Translations under genes and position numbers: made by a program
Shown: positions 28,194-36,326 of the stretch, one piece after another
How positions within the stretch are numbered: the stretch's first letter is position 1
Layout: every line of letters starts with the position of its first letter
DNA from: Desulforapulum autotrophicum
Lineage (GTDB): Bacteria > Desulfobacterota > Desulfobacteria > Desulfobacterales > Desulfolunaceae
Reading direction: 5' to 3'
DNA: 64,000 nt
Assembly: GCA_020723285.1 (NCBI GenBank)
Contig: DYJE01000001.1
Span: forward strand, 124,001 to 188,000
The notes under the pieces: generated by a model
What the model was told of the DNA's origin: nothing
Databases searched by the model: none
Seen by the model: the letters and a program-made list of their open reading frames with translations, nothing else

Positions 28194-28373
28194 TCATTTA
28201 CGATCCGGTTTGATTTTGGACAAATCAAGCTCAGTTCCGCAAACAACACATTTATGAGTTTTTTTCAACTCATCACCAAAAATCTCGTTTTCTTTTCCAC
28301 AGGACGGACAATCACATGAATAGGTGGTAAGGGACTTGTTAAGTTCGTTCCCCGGACAACGCTGAGTTTCCAT
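28194..28373 (-). CDS. Small zinc-ribbon protein
   Basis: 59 residues. Two CxxC knuckles (CPSCGKENEIF and CVVCGTELDL) form a single zinc ribbon; a third possible pair, CDC, precedes the first. The start at ATG 28373 is favoured by GGGAGGTG at good distance. No family name can be given. Such short ribbons usually bind zinc or iron and act as nucleic-acid or protein adaptors. It lies between cydB-side genes and the DUF3786 unit with its own terminator. Confidence 0.7.
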   Translation of the reverse strand: METQRCPGNELNKSLTTYSCDCPSCGKENEIFGDELKKTHKCVVCGTELDLSKIKPDRK

Positions 28374-28463
28374 GACACCTCCCAATGTTTAAGGTTATTG
28401 ATGAATATGGCCCGGACACGTCCAACACATAAGGACCGACTGTCGTGAGCAGACAAAAATGGA

Positions 28464-28679
28464 TCAATCAAGGGCGCGTTCATTCCACCACCCTTTACGG
28501 ATGTGAGCCGTTCTCTCTTTCTCAGCCAACTGCTTGATCTTGTATGCAGAATCCCTCATGACTCCGTACATGATACCGCAACCGCTGTCTTCGCGTTCTT
28601 CATCACCTTTTTCCGCAAGGGCGAGCATTTCATTCACCAGCAAAAGGGTGGCCTTGATATTTAGATCACATTTTCTCAC
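28464..28679 (-). CDS. Conserved small hypothetical protein
   Basis: 71 residues, starting at GTG 28679 with GGGAG upstream. Helical and charged ('NIKATLLLVNEMLALAEKGDEERED' then 'GCGIMYGVMRDSAYKIKQLAE'). Similar short proteins occur in other Desulfobacterota to my knowledge, but no function is known to me. The GCG Cys is the only cysteine of note besides Cys4. It could be cotranscribed with the following zinc-ribbon gene (90 bases). Confidence 0.6.
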   Translation of the reverse strand: MRKCDLNIKATLLLVNEMLALAEKGDEEREDSGCGIMYGVMRDSAYKIKQLAEKERTAHIRKGWWNERALD

Positions 28680-28786
28680 GGTCGAACTCCCGTTTCATGA
28701 TGGCATCTTCTAAAAAACATGTTCATTTATCTCATTCTTTATCAAATATCATGCCAACCACTTAGCATCCCTTTATCTTGTATTTC

Positions 28787-28821
28787 GTTGCAGACCGTTC
28801 ATCCACAGCCCTGTCTGCAAC
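28787..28821 (-). terminator. Hairpin after cydB
   Basis: Perfect nine-base arms GTTGCAGAC and GTCTGCAAC lie 19 bases beyond the cydB stop. There is no T-run, so it may be an RNA-stabilising 3' hairpin or a Rho-assisted terminator. Confidence 0.5.
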
Positions 28822-28839
28822 CCGATGTCTTCCGGAAAA

Positions 28840-29868
28840 TCAATAGGATTCGCCGTGATGAAGATCTTCTTCTTTCACTTTAACTGAGAACACTTTGTAG
28901 GCCCATGCCTGATAAGCAATGACGAGAGGAATAAAGCAGATGACCACTCCCAACATGATCTTCAGTGTCAGCGGGCTTGATGAAGAGTTATAGGCGGTCA
29001 GTGAATATTCCGGATTCATGTTTGAGCCGAACAAGGTTGGGAAAAGACCGATCACTCCAAAAAAAGTCGCAAGGACAATGGTAAGGCTCGATGCGCCCCA
29101 TGCCATGAAAAAAGACTGTTTTTTAAGATAAAACCTTACGCCAAGAAGTGAAACGACGGCCGCGATAATGACGATGAAAAGAAGAGGTTGCGCAAAATAA
29201 TTTTTGAACAGATCTGTTGCAAAATACGATGAGACAACAAATACAAGGGTGAGAACTAAAACAACCGGCCACGATTTCCCTGAAACGTTTATCGCTCTGG
29301 CCTGAAGGTCACCTTCTGTCCGGATACACAACCAAAGAGCACCGTGCTGGATAAACAGACAGAGAAAAAGAACGCCTCCCAGAAGTCCGTATGGATTAAG
29401 AAGGGTCAACAGGTTTCCGTGAAAAATACCGTCCCCGTCAATGGGAAGTCCTTGAAAAATGTTCGCGAAAGCCACGCCGAATAAAAGGGCCGGTGCTGCG
29501 CTGCCGATAAAGAAACAGGCGTCCCAGATCTTTTTCCAGCCGGGGCTTTCTATCTGACTCCTGAACTCAATGGAAACCCCACGAATGATCAGGGCAAAAA
29601 GTATCAGCATGAGCGGTGTGTAAAGCGCCGAAAACATGGTGGCGTATACAGCTGGGAATGCGGCAAAGGTAACCCCCCCGGCTGTGATCAGCCAGACTTC
29701 ATTACCGTCCCAGAGTGGGCCTATGGCTGATATCATCGTTTTTTTGTCTGTGTCTGTTTTGCCTATAAAGGGATAAATAGTGCCTACTCCGAAATCAAAT
29801 CCGTCAGTCATGAAAAAAACAGCCCAGAGCAAACCCCACAAAAAAAACCATATTGCCTGCAGTTCCAT
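28840..29868 (-). CDS. cydB: Cytochrome bd oxidase subunit II
   Basis: Second subunit of the quinol:oxygen oxidoreductase; with CydA it reduces O2 to water in the cytoplasmic membrane. About 342 residues and eight or nine predicted membrane helices. The family opening 'FFMTDGFDFGVGTIYPFI' and 'PLWDGNEVWLITAGG' are present, as is 'ATMFSALYTPLMLILFALI'. Start at ATG 29868 with GGAGG upstream. It lies 100 bases downstream of cydA. In a sulfate reducer it is expected to scavenge oxygen. No CydX or CydCD genes are nearby. Confidence 0.95.
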   Translation of the reverse strand: MELQAIWFFLWGLLWAVFFMTDGFDFGVGTIYPFIGKTDTDKKTMISAIGPLWDGNEVWLITAGGVTFAAFPAVYATMFSALYTPLMLILFALIIRGVSIEFRSQIESPGWKKIWDACFFIGSAAPALLFGVAFANIFQGLPIDGDGIFHGNLLTLLNPYGLLGGVLFLCLFIQHGALWLCIRTEGDLQARAINVSGKSWPVVLVLTLVFVVSSYFATDLFKNYFAQPLLFIVIIAAVVSLLGVRFYLKKQSFFMAWGASSLTIVLATFFGVIGLFPTLFGSNMNPEYSLTAYNSSSSPLTLKIMLGVVICFIPLVIAYQAWAYKVFSVKVKEEDLHHGESY

Positions 29869-29968
29869 ATGAACCTCCGATTGGTTAACCTGTTTAAGGT
29901 ATTCATACATTGTATCACGGGTGTCGTGACAGCCATGTTATTTGTCAATGCTAATAAATATCAGAAAA

Positions 29969-31273
29969 TTAAGCGGCCTCGGGACCTTTCTTGGCATTCT
30001 TGAACATCAGATAATAGCCCACGGCACCCAGAAGTCCGTAAACGATGACAAAGGCGATCAGTGTAAAAAGAACCTGTGGTCCGGCAACAGGAGAAGCCGC
30101 ATCGCTTGTTTTCATCAGACCGTATACGATCCAGGGTTGCCTGCCAACTTCTGCAAGCACCCAACCCGATTCAAGTGCCACCACGGGCAGCGGAATTGAA
30201 AACAGCATGATCTTGAGCAGCAATGGATTTTCAAGCAGCTTCTTCCGTTTAATCCAAAGAAGGAGCGTGATCAGCGGAAAGAAAGTACCGAGTCCCACCA
30301 TGGCTTTAAACGCAAGTGACGTGATCAGGACAGGGGGGCGTTCTTCTTTGGGTATGTCTTTGAGACCGGTTATTTTCGCATTGAAATCATGGGTGGCAAG
30401 AAAACTTAACACACCGGGAAGACGACCGATTTCAATGAGATTGGTTTCGTTTTCCTCATCAGGAATAGCAAACAGGAACACAGGAGCCCTCTCCGCCGTT
30501 TCCCAGTGGGACTCCATGGCTGCAAGTTTCGCCGGCTGAACTTCAGCCACATGAATTCCATGAAGGTCTCCGGAAATAAATGCAAGAACTGAAGAAACAA
30601 GTCCGACGACAAGAGCCATATTGAAGGCCTTGGTAAACAACTGGACTTCGTTTTTCTTCAACAGGTGATAAGCACTGACCCCCATGACGAAAAAAGCACC
30701 AAAAATATAAGAGGCGGTTAACGTGTGAAACATTTCAAGGAGTGCGAATTTCTGAAAGACGATAGCAAGGAAATCTGTCAGCTCAGCCCGACCGTTTCTG
30801 ATGGCATAGCCTACAGGATGCTGCATCCAGGAGTTTGCTGCGAGAATCCAGATGGCGGATAACGATCCGGCAATCGCCACAAGCCACATCACAAAAGCAT
30901 GAGCTTTTGCAGAAAGTTTCTTCCAGCCAAACATCCAGATCCCGATGAACGTGGATTCCAGGAAAAAAGCCACAGAAGCTTCGATCGCCAGAAGTGAACC
31001 GAATACATCGCCAACATACTCGGAATAGCGTGACCAGTTCGTCCCGAATTGAAACTCCAAAGTGATACCTGTGACGACGCCCACTGCGAAGTTGATCAGA
31101 AACAGTTTTCCGAAAAACTTCGTCATTCTTAAATAGTCTTCGTCGCCTGTCCGGGCATAACGGGTTTCCATAAACGCAAGGAGCACGGACAGTCCGAGAG
31201 TCAGGGGAACAAAAAGAAAATGAAACATTGTCGCTGCAGCGAACTGAAGCCTTGATAGAAAAACCACATCCAT
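29969..31273 (-). CDS. cydA: Cytochrome bd oxidase subunit I
   Basis: Subunit that carries hemes b558, b595 and d and oxidises quinol. About 434 residues, in the short range of the family. 'LSRLQFAAATMFHFLFVPLTLGL' has the first heme His; 'ANSWMQHPVGY', 'FHTLTASYIFG' and 'GRQPWIVYGL' are hallmark blocks. The quinol-binding loop is short, so it belongs to the short-Q-loop class. Start at ATG 31273 with GGAGG upstream. It is first in the cydAB unit, near ferritin, NDH-2 and rubredoxin genes, which supports a role in oxygen defence. Confidence 0.95.
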   Translation of the reverse strand: MDVVFLSRLQFAAATMFHFLFVPLTLGLSVLLAFMETRYARTGDEDYLRMTKFFGKLFLINFAVGVVTGITLEFQFGTNWSRYSEYVGDVFGSLLAIEASVAFFLESTFIGIWMFGWKKLSAKAHAFVMWLVAIAGSLSAIWILAANSWMQHPVGYAIRNGRAELTDFLAIVFQKFALLEMFHTLTASYIFGAFFVMGVSAYHLLKKNEVQLFTKAFNMALVVGLVSSVLAFISGDLHGIHVAEVQPAKLAAMESHWETAERAPVFLFAIPDEENETNLIEIGRLPGVLSFLATHDFNAKITGLKDIPKEERPPVLITSLAFKAMVGLGTFFPLITLLLWIKRKKLLENPLLLKIMLFSIPLPVVALESGWVLAEVGRQPWIVYGLMKTSDAASPVAGPQVLFTLIAFVIVYGLLGAVGYYLMFKNAKKGPEAA

Positions 31274-31706
31274 GTCGTCCTCCGTCAATAATAATTAGTG
31301 GATAGAATTGGGTTTAAAAAAAGTTTTTCAAACTGGTTACACGTTTTATGCCAATGTATTCCGGATGGTATTTCTTAAAAAGAATTAGGGCATTATAGCA
31401 CGACAGATCAGGCATCCACAAACATTTTAAATCCGAGTGCAGCAGAACGCCCCTGATGTGTTTCACGTTGATCATGAGACACTCTGTCTTATAATACATA
31501 ACAACCCCACGGGTACCTGCCACATACAGCCATCACCCATTCGATATGCAGCATTCACTAAAACCATGTCGTTATATAATAATGATGTGAAGATAATTCC
31601 ATCACATAAAAACCTCTTATGAAAGTACTTTTTAAAGCATGGCACGATAATTGATAGTGAATTGTCAGTATATGAGTAAAAAACCTGCCACAAACAAGGA
31701 GGCGAC
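31274..31706. other. 433-base divergent intergenic region upstream of cydA
   Basis: No gene I can support. A possible 50-70 codon leftward frame has no recognisable family or ribosome-binding site. The region must hold promoters for cydAB (leftward) and the DVU0772-family gene (rightward). Apart from the sigma-54-like site listed separately I see no clear FNR or Rex box. Confidence 0.4.
31640..31655 (+). promoter_or_regulatory. Sigma-54-like promoter candidate
   Basis: TGGCACGATAATTGAT matches the consensus TGGCACRNNNNTTGCW at all fixed positions except C15, which is A. It lies 51 bases before the DVU0772-family start. The mismatch hits the important -12 GC, so activity is uncertain. Confidence 0.35.
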
Positions 31707-32066
31707 ATGATACAATTTGAAGAATTAAAAAACAACATATCCATTTTAAACACTGTGGAATGGGATCTTAACCCTGCAACGGCCGTGGGAAGGCATCTGG
31801 AATGGGGAGCCGGTTGGGCAGAAGATGAGTATCGGTCAAGAGGCAGTGTCAATGAATCCGTTTATTTTGCCATCACAACCTGGGAAAGCCCACCTGTCAT
31901 TGTTCTGGTTAAACGAACCGGTTTTGATATGGAAGAGCTCGCTCGGTTCAGAATGCCCGTGGAACTTGAAAAAAAATTTCTTGACTCCATAGGCTATCAT
32001 AAGGGAATATACGAGCCTGATACTGAAATTAAGAAATGGCTTAAAACCACTTTATATAGTCACTGA
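31707..32066 (+). CDS. DVU0772-family conserved protein
   Basis: 119 residues. 'ELKNNISILNTVEWDLNPATAV', 'LEWGAGW' and the C-terminal 'YHKGIYEPDTEIKKWL' match a small soluble family conserved in sulfate reducers and known to me as DVU0772-like, from Desulfovibrio vulgaris. No function is established. No signal peptide, cysteine or membrane segment. AAGGAGG precedes the start. It is followed after 40 bases by a ferritin-like gene, so the two probably form an operon ending at the hairpin near 32653. The family assignment is from memory of the motif pattern. Confidence 0.65.
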   Translation: MIQFEELKNNISILNTVEWDLNPATAVGRHLEWGAGWAEDEYRSRGSVNESVYFAITTWESPPVIVLVKRTGFDMEELARFRMPVELEKKFLDSIGYHKGIYEPDTEIKKWLKTTLYSH

Positions 32067-32106
32067 TACTATTCTATCGACAAGATAAATCTGAAAGGAG
32101 TTTGAC

Positions 32107-32577
32107 ATGGCGCTGGATTTCAACGCAGATGAAATTTTTGAAATGGCAGAACAGATTGAAAGAAACGGTGCTGTTTTTTACAGAAAAGCCGCTGAAAACG
32201 TAGCCGGAGAAGAAAAAGACTTTCTCCTTGAACTGGCCAAAATGGAAGATGACCATGAAGTTACTTTCAAGGCTCTTCGCAAGGAATTGTCCGCCGCCCA
32301 GAAAGAATCCACCACCTTCGACCCCGAAGACCTGGCACCCCAATACCTGAAAGCCCTTGCCGACACCCGTGTTTTCTTTGAAAAAGACATGGATCCGAAA
32401 ATTATGAAAGACATTCTCAAAGCAGCCATCACTGCAGAAAAAGATTCCATCGTCTTTTATCTGGGGATGAAAGACCTTGTGCCCGAAAAAATGGGGAAAG
32501 CAAAAATAGATGATATCATCAGAGAAGAAATGTCCCATATCAGACTCCTGAGTTCTCGTCTGACCAAAACCAAATAG
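32107..32577 (+). CDS. Ferritin-like (rubrerythrin-type) diiron protein
   Basis: 156 residues, all-helical. Diiron ligands are visible as 'EQIERNGAVFY', 'LAKMEDDHEV', 'AITAEKDSIVFYLGM' and 'REEMSHIRLL', that is two Glu and two ExxH-type motifs as in the rubrerythrin four-helix bundle. No rubredoxin domain is attached. Such proteins reduce peroxide or store iron in anaerobes. Excellent GAAAGGAG site. It sits between the DVU0772-family gene and NDH-2, within a set of oxygen-related genes. Confidence 0.88.
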   Translation: MALDFNADEIFEMAEQIERNGAVFYRKAAENVAGEEKDFLLELAKMEDDHEVTFKALRKELSAAQKESTTFDPEDLAPQYLKALADTRVFFEKDMDPKIMKDILKAAITAEKDSIVFYLGMKDLVPEKMGKAKIDDIIREEMSHIRLLSSRLTKTK

Positions 32578-32652
32578 GTTTTACAAGAACCATTTGAGAC
32601 TTCAGTATTCAGTAACAGACGCTCGCTGTTACGGCATGGGACTGAGTTTTTT

Positions 32653-32683
32653 ATGCGGGCGCATCCATTGTATGCGCCCGCAT
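32653..32683 (+). terminator. Hairpin after the ferritin-like gene
   Basis: Perfect eleven-base arms ATGCGGGCGCA and TGCGCCCGCAT with a nine-base loop, followed by CTTTCC. GC-rich stem, weak T-run; likely terminator of the two-gene unit upstream. No gene seen in the remaining gap. Confidence 0.7.
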
Positions 32684-32811
32684 CTTTCCTGAGATTGACC
32701 TGTTATTTATTCACTATCAACCCGAATATGTACCGATCCGTTCAGAATGATTTCCTGTTCACTGGATGTCTTTATCCCATATTCTGAAATGAGGTCTGTC
32801 AAGAGGTGATC

Positions 32812-34080
32812 ATGAAGCACGTGGTGATTGTCGGTGGGGGTTTTGCTGGCTTGAAAGCTGCAAAAGTTTTCGGGAATGCCAAATCTGACGTAAAAGTGAC
32901 GGTGATCGACAAAACGAATCACCATCTTTTTCAGCCTCTTCTCTACCAGGTCGCCACTGCTGGTCTCAGCCAGTCTGACATTTCTGTCCCCATAAGAAGC
33001 ATTCTGTCCTCGTTCAAGAATATTTCAGTTCTTAAAGGAAACGCCCAAGGGGTTGACTTCACAAACAATCACCTGATCACCGATTTCGGAAACGTAGCGT
33101 TTGATTATCTGATTCTGTCCTGCGGTGTCAGACACTCCTACTACGACCATCCCGAATGGGAAACAATGGCTCCGGGTCTTAAAACCCTTGAGCAGGCTTC
33201 GGAAATCAGGCGTCGCATCCTTTCGGCCTTTGAAGAAGCGGAAAAAGAAGCTGACAAATCAAAGCAGAAAAAGCTTCTGACCTTCATCATCGTTGGAGGT
33301 GGGCCTACAGGCGTCGAACTGGCCGGTGCTATAGGCGAAATGACCCGCTACACACTGGGCCGGGATTTCAGAAACATTGATCCCAAACTTACGCGCATCA
33401 TTCTCTTAGAAGCAGGTCCGAGAATTCTGTCCATGTTCTCCGCCAGCCAGAGCAGCCGGGCCACCCGGGATCTGGAGTCCCTGGGGGTTCAGGTCTGGAC
33501 ATCAAGCCCTGTCACATCCATGGACAATGGCAGCATCACTGTCGGGAACGAACGCATCGAAACAGCCACAGTTCTCTGGGCCGCAGGCGTTACAGCCACT
33601 GAGCTGAACCGTAAATTGGGTGTTCCATTGAACGATCAGGGTCGGATCATCGTTGAACCGGACCTGAGTATCAAAGGTCACCCCAATGTCTTTGTGGCCG
33701 GAGACCAGGCTTGTTTTTTTGATAAAAGCAATGTACCACTCCCCCCCCTTTCCCCAGTCGCCATCAAACAAGGTGAAAGTATCGCAAAAAACATCCTCGC
33801 AGAGATCAATGGCGAGTCAAGAAAACCTTTTCATTATAAGCACCTTGGAACCATGGCCACCATCGGTCGCAGTCGAGCCATCGCAGATTTCGGTTTGTTC
33901 AGGGTCAACGGACTTTTTGCCTGGCTTCTCTGGCTTTTTGTCCATATTTATTTTATTGCAGGTTTCAACAATCGTTTCTTCGTATTTCTTAAATGGTGTA
34001 TTGCCTATGTGACCAACAAAAAAGGTGCTCGCATCATTTTAAAAGATTCCTGGCGATTTTATGATGACATTGATGATTAG
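32812..34080 (+). CDS. ndh: Type II NADH dehydrogenase (NDH-2)
   Basis: Single-subunit flavoprotein that oxidises NADH and reduces quinone without pumping protons. About 422 residues. 'VIVGGGFAGLKAAK' binds FAD; 'IIVGGGPTGVELAGAI' near residue 160 binds NADH. 'VATVL WAAGV'-type and 'VFVAGDQA' blocks follow. The C-terminal stretch 'GLFAWLLWLFVHIYFIAGF' is the membrane-anchoring amphipathic/hydrophobic region of the family. Start at ATG 32812 with GAGGTG; a GTG six bases earlier is possible. With cytochrome bd it could make a short oxygen-consuming chain from NADH. It is followed after 20 bases by another NADH flavoprotein. Confidence 0.92.
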   Translation: MKHVVIVGGGFAGLKAAKVFGNAKSDVKVTVIDKTNHHLFQPLLYQVATAGLSQSDISVPIRSILSSFKNISVLKGNAQGVDFTNNHLITDFGNVAFDYLILSCGVRHSYYDHPEWETMAPGLKTLEQASEIRRRILSAFEEAEKEADKSKQKKLLTFIIVGGGPTGVELAGAIGEMTRYTLGRDFRNIDPKLTRIILLEAGPRILSMFSASQSSRATRDLESLGVQVWTSSPVTSMDNGSITVGNERIETATVLWAAGVTATELNRKLGVPLNDQGRIIVEPDLSIKGHPNVFVAGDQACFFDKSNVPLPPLSPVAIKQGESIAKNILAEINGESRKPFHYKHLGTMATIGRSRAIADFGLFRVNGLFAWLLWLFVHIYFIAGFNNRFFVFLKWCIAYVTNKKGARIILKDSWRFYDDIDD

Positions 34081-34100
34081 AAAAGGAGAATGAGGCGATC

Positions 34101-35594
34101 ATGACTTCAAGTGTCAATGAATGGCGTTGTACCGTTTGCGGATATGTCCACAAAGGAGATGAAGCGCCTTCCCAATGCGTGGTCTGTGGTGCACCCCAGG
34201 ATAAGTTCGAACCTTTCGGAGAACTGCGCTCAGACAAAACACGGGATATCGCAGGATGGAAATGTCTGGTGTGCAATTATATTCATCATGGAAACACCAC
34301 ACCGGACACATGTCCTGTCTGCGGTGCCGGCTCCCGGAATTTCGAACCGGTGTCACCCCCCAAGGACACTTCCGGTGTTAAAGAAGCCAAACGAAGAATA
34401 ATCATTGTCGGTGCCGGTATTGCCGGGATATCTGCCGCAGAAGCCATCAGAGAACAGAATCCCGTCTCTGAAATCGTCCTTGTCTCAAAAGAAGTGAACC
34501 TTCCCTACTACCGTTTGAACCTGACACGCCTTCTTGCCGGAGAGATTTCCGAACAGTCCCTTCCCGTCCATGATGAAACCTGGTATCGGGAAAAAAGAAT
34601 CGAACTTCTGCTCAATACAGAAGTCACAGAAATCAACCCCGATGTAAAAGCCGTGATTCTCCGGGACGGCCGCCGCCTTCTTTACGACAGACTGATTCTT
34701 GCCGCCGGTTCCCATCCCTTTATTCCACCCGTCCCAGGTGCCCAGAAAAACGGGGTGACAACCCTGAGAACCCTCGATCAGGCCCTGATGCTTTCCCGCT
34801 CTTCTGTTAATTCCAAGGCGGCCGTTGTTGTTGGGGGCGGAATTCTTGGCCTTGAAACCGCAGCCGCTCTGAAACAGACGTCCCCTTCCCTTCCTGTGAC
34901 CGTTGTTGAAGGCTTTGAATATCTGATGCCCAGGCAACTTAACCGTAAAGCCGCAAACCGTCTGAAAAAACATGTGGAAGCGTTGAACATCGTCCTTGAA
35001 ACTGGCACGTCGGTCAAGGAAATCGAAGGTGATGAAAGCGCAGCCGGTGTTCTTCTCGCCAACGGCAAAAGAATTTCAGCAGATCTTGTGATTTTCGCCG
35101 CAGGAGTCCGCCCCAACAGTTATCTTGCCAGAACATCAGGACTCCATGTCAACCACGGCGTCATAGTCAACGATTACATGGAAACTTCCCTGGAGGGGAT
35201 TTACGCCGCTGGCGACATCGCCGAGCACCGGGGTGTTCTCTACGGTCTGTGGAACGCTTCCATGTATCAGGGTGCCATCGCAGGAATGAATGCCGCAGGA
35301 ACAAAATCCGTTTTTGGAGGAATTCCCCGGTCCAACACCATCAAAGTTCTCGGCATCGACCTTTTCAGTATCGGAACCATTGAACCCTGTGACGGCAGTT
35401 GCACAGTGATGGAAAAAGACACGGATGAGCACTACACCCTGCTCCTTTTCCGTGATGGCCATCTTGAAGGTGCCATTCTTTACGGTGACACATCCAAAAG
35501 CAGTGTGGTCAAAAAAGCCATTGAAGAAAAAACAGATTTTTCACGGCTGCTCCGGAATGAACCGGATGTGGATCACATTCTTCAAGACAAGTGA
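34101..35594 (+). CDS. Tandem-rubredoxin NAD(P)H oxidoreductase
   Basis: 497 residues. Two rubrerythrin-type rubredoxin domains at the N-terminus: 'WRCTVCGYVHKGDEAPSQCVVCG' (about 8-30, shown by its two CxxC pairs) and a second with 'KCLVCNYIHHG' and 'CPVCGAG'. A pyridine-nucleotide-disulfide-type flavoprotein follows ('IIIVGAGIAGISAAEAI', 'VVVGGGILGLETAAAL', 'IYAAGDIAE'), like NADH:rubredoxin oxidoreductase or NorW. Enzyme and two Fe centres in one chain could feed rubrerythrin or other peroxide/oxygen reductases. AAGGAGAATGAGG precedes the start. Downstream sfsA follows after 6 bases. Direction of electron flow is inferred. Confidence 0.87.
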   Translation: MTSSVNEWRCTVCGYVHKGDEAPSQCVVCGAPQDKFEPFGELRSDKTRDIAGWKCLVCNYIHHGNTTPDTCPVCGAGSRNFEPVSPPKDTSGVKEAKRRIIIVGAGIAGISAAEAIREQNPVSEIVLVSKEVNLPYYRLNLTRLLAGEISEQSLPVHDETWYREKRIELLLNTEVTEINPDVKAVILRDGRRLLYDRLILAAGSHPFIPPVPGAQKNGVTTLRTLDQALMLSRSSVNSKAAVVVGGGILGLETAAALKQTSPSLPVTVVEGFEYLMPRQLNRKAANRLKKHVEALNIVLETGTSVKEIEGDESAAGVLLANGKRISADLVIFAAGVRPNSYLARTSGLHVNHGVIVNDYMETSLEGIYAAGDIAEHRGVLYGLWNASMYQGAIAGMNAAGTKSVFGGIPRSNTIKVLGIDLFSIGTIEPCDGSCTVMEKDTDEHYTLLLFRDGHLEGAILYGDTSKSSVVKKAIEEKTDFSRLLRNEPDVDHILQDK

Positions 35595-35600
35595 TACAGC

Positions 35601-36326
35601 ATGAACCCTTCCGACACCGCTTCCGCTTCCATTGTCTGGCCGGAACTCTTCCGGGGTGTTCTGATCAAACGATACAAACGCTTTCTCGCCGATGTCCGGC
35701 TGGATGACGGAAGCCTGGTCACCGCTCACTGTCCCAATTCAGGAGCCATGACCACCTGCTCGGAAAGCGGGCGGCCTGTTTATCTTTCTTTAAGCGACAA
35801 TCCCAAACGAAAACATCCCTACACTTTTGAGCTGATCGACATGGGTTCATCGCTCGTCGGCGTCAACACCAACGTTCCCAACCGTCTGGTCAAGTCTGCC
35901 GTCATGGCACAGGTTTTTCCGGAACTCTCAGGTTATGAGCTCGTGACATCGGAAGTCACCATTCATTCTTCCACCCGGCTTGATCTCATGCTCTCGGATC
36001 CGATCAAAGGAAACTGTTACATTGAGATCAAAAACTGCACCCTGGTTGAAAACGGCCAAGCCCGGTTCCCGGATGCCGTGACAAGCCGTGGCCTCAAACA
36101 TCTGGATGAGCTCGTCTCCCTTAAAAAAAAGGGGCACCGCTGCGTGATGTTCTATGTCATCCAGCGGATGGACGCCTCAAAATTTGCCCCGGCTGATCAT
36201 ATCGATCCTGTTTACGGTGCCGGGCTTCGAAAAGCTTACGCTCAAGGTGTTGAAATCATGGTTTATGACACCGCCATCACACTATCATCCATCTCAACAG
36301 GAAAAAAGGTCCCTTGGGAATTATGA
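35601..36326 (+). CDS. sfsA: SfsA family DNA-binding/nuclease-like protein
   Basis: 241 residues, full length. 'FLADVRLDDGSLVTAHCPNSGAM' and 'LVGVNTNVPNRLV' are SfsA hallmarks, as are 'RLDLMLSDP..YIEIKNCTLV', which resembles a nuclease-fold D-ExK motif. 'AQFPDAVTSRGLKHLDEL' also fits (here ARFPDAVTSRG). SfsA was named for sugar fermentation stimulation in E. coli; its molecular role is still poorly defined. It overlaps the next gene by ATGA, and the unit continues for three more genes. Confidence 0.93.
   Translation: MNPSDTASASIVWPELFRGVLIKRYKRFLADVRLDDGSLVTAHCPNSGAMTTCSESGRPVYLSLSDNPKRKHPYTFELIDMGSSLVGVNTNVPNRLVKSAVMAQVFPELSGYELVTSEVTIHSSTRLDLMLSDPIKGNCYIEIKNCTLVENGQARFPDAVTSRGLKHLDELVSLKKKGHRCVMFYVIQRMDASKFAPADHIDPVYGAGLRKAYAQGVEIMVYDTAITLSSISTGKKVPWEL

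Noticed and set aside
31314-31523. Leftward 69-codon frame upstream of cydA
   Set aside because: No recognisable family, no ribosome-binding site, irregular composition; treated as intergenic.
32707-32925. Small leftward frame overlapping the NDH-2 start
   Set aside because: Its C-terminal part looks protein-like, but it has no ribosome-binding site and would overlap the start of ndh; most likely chance.
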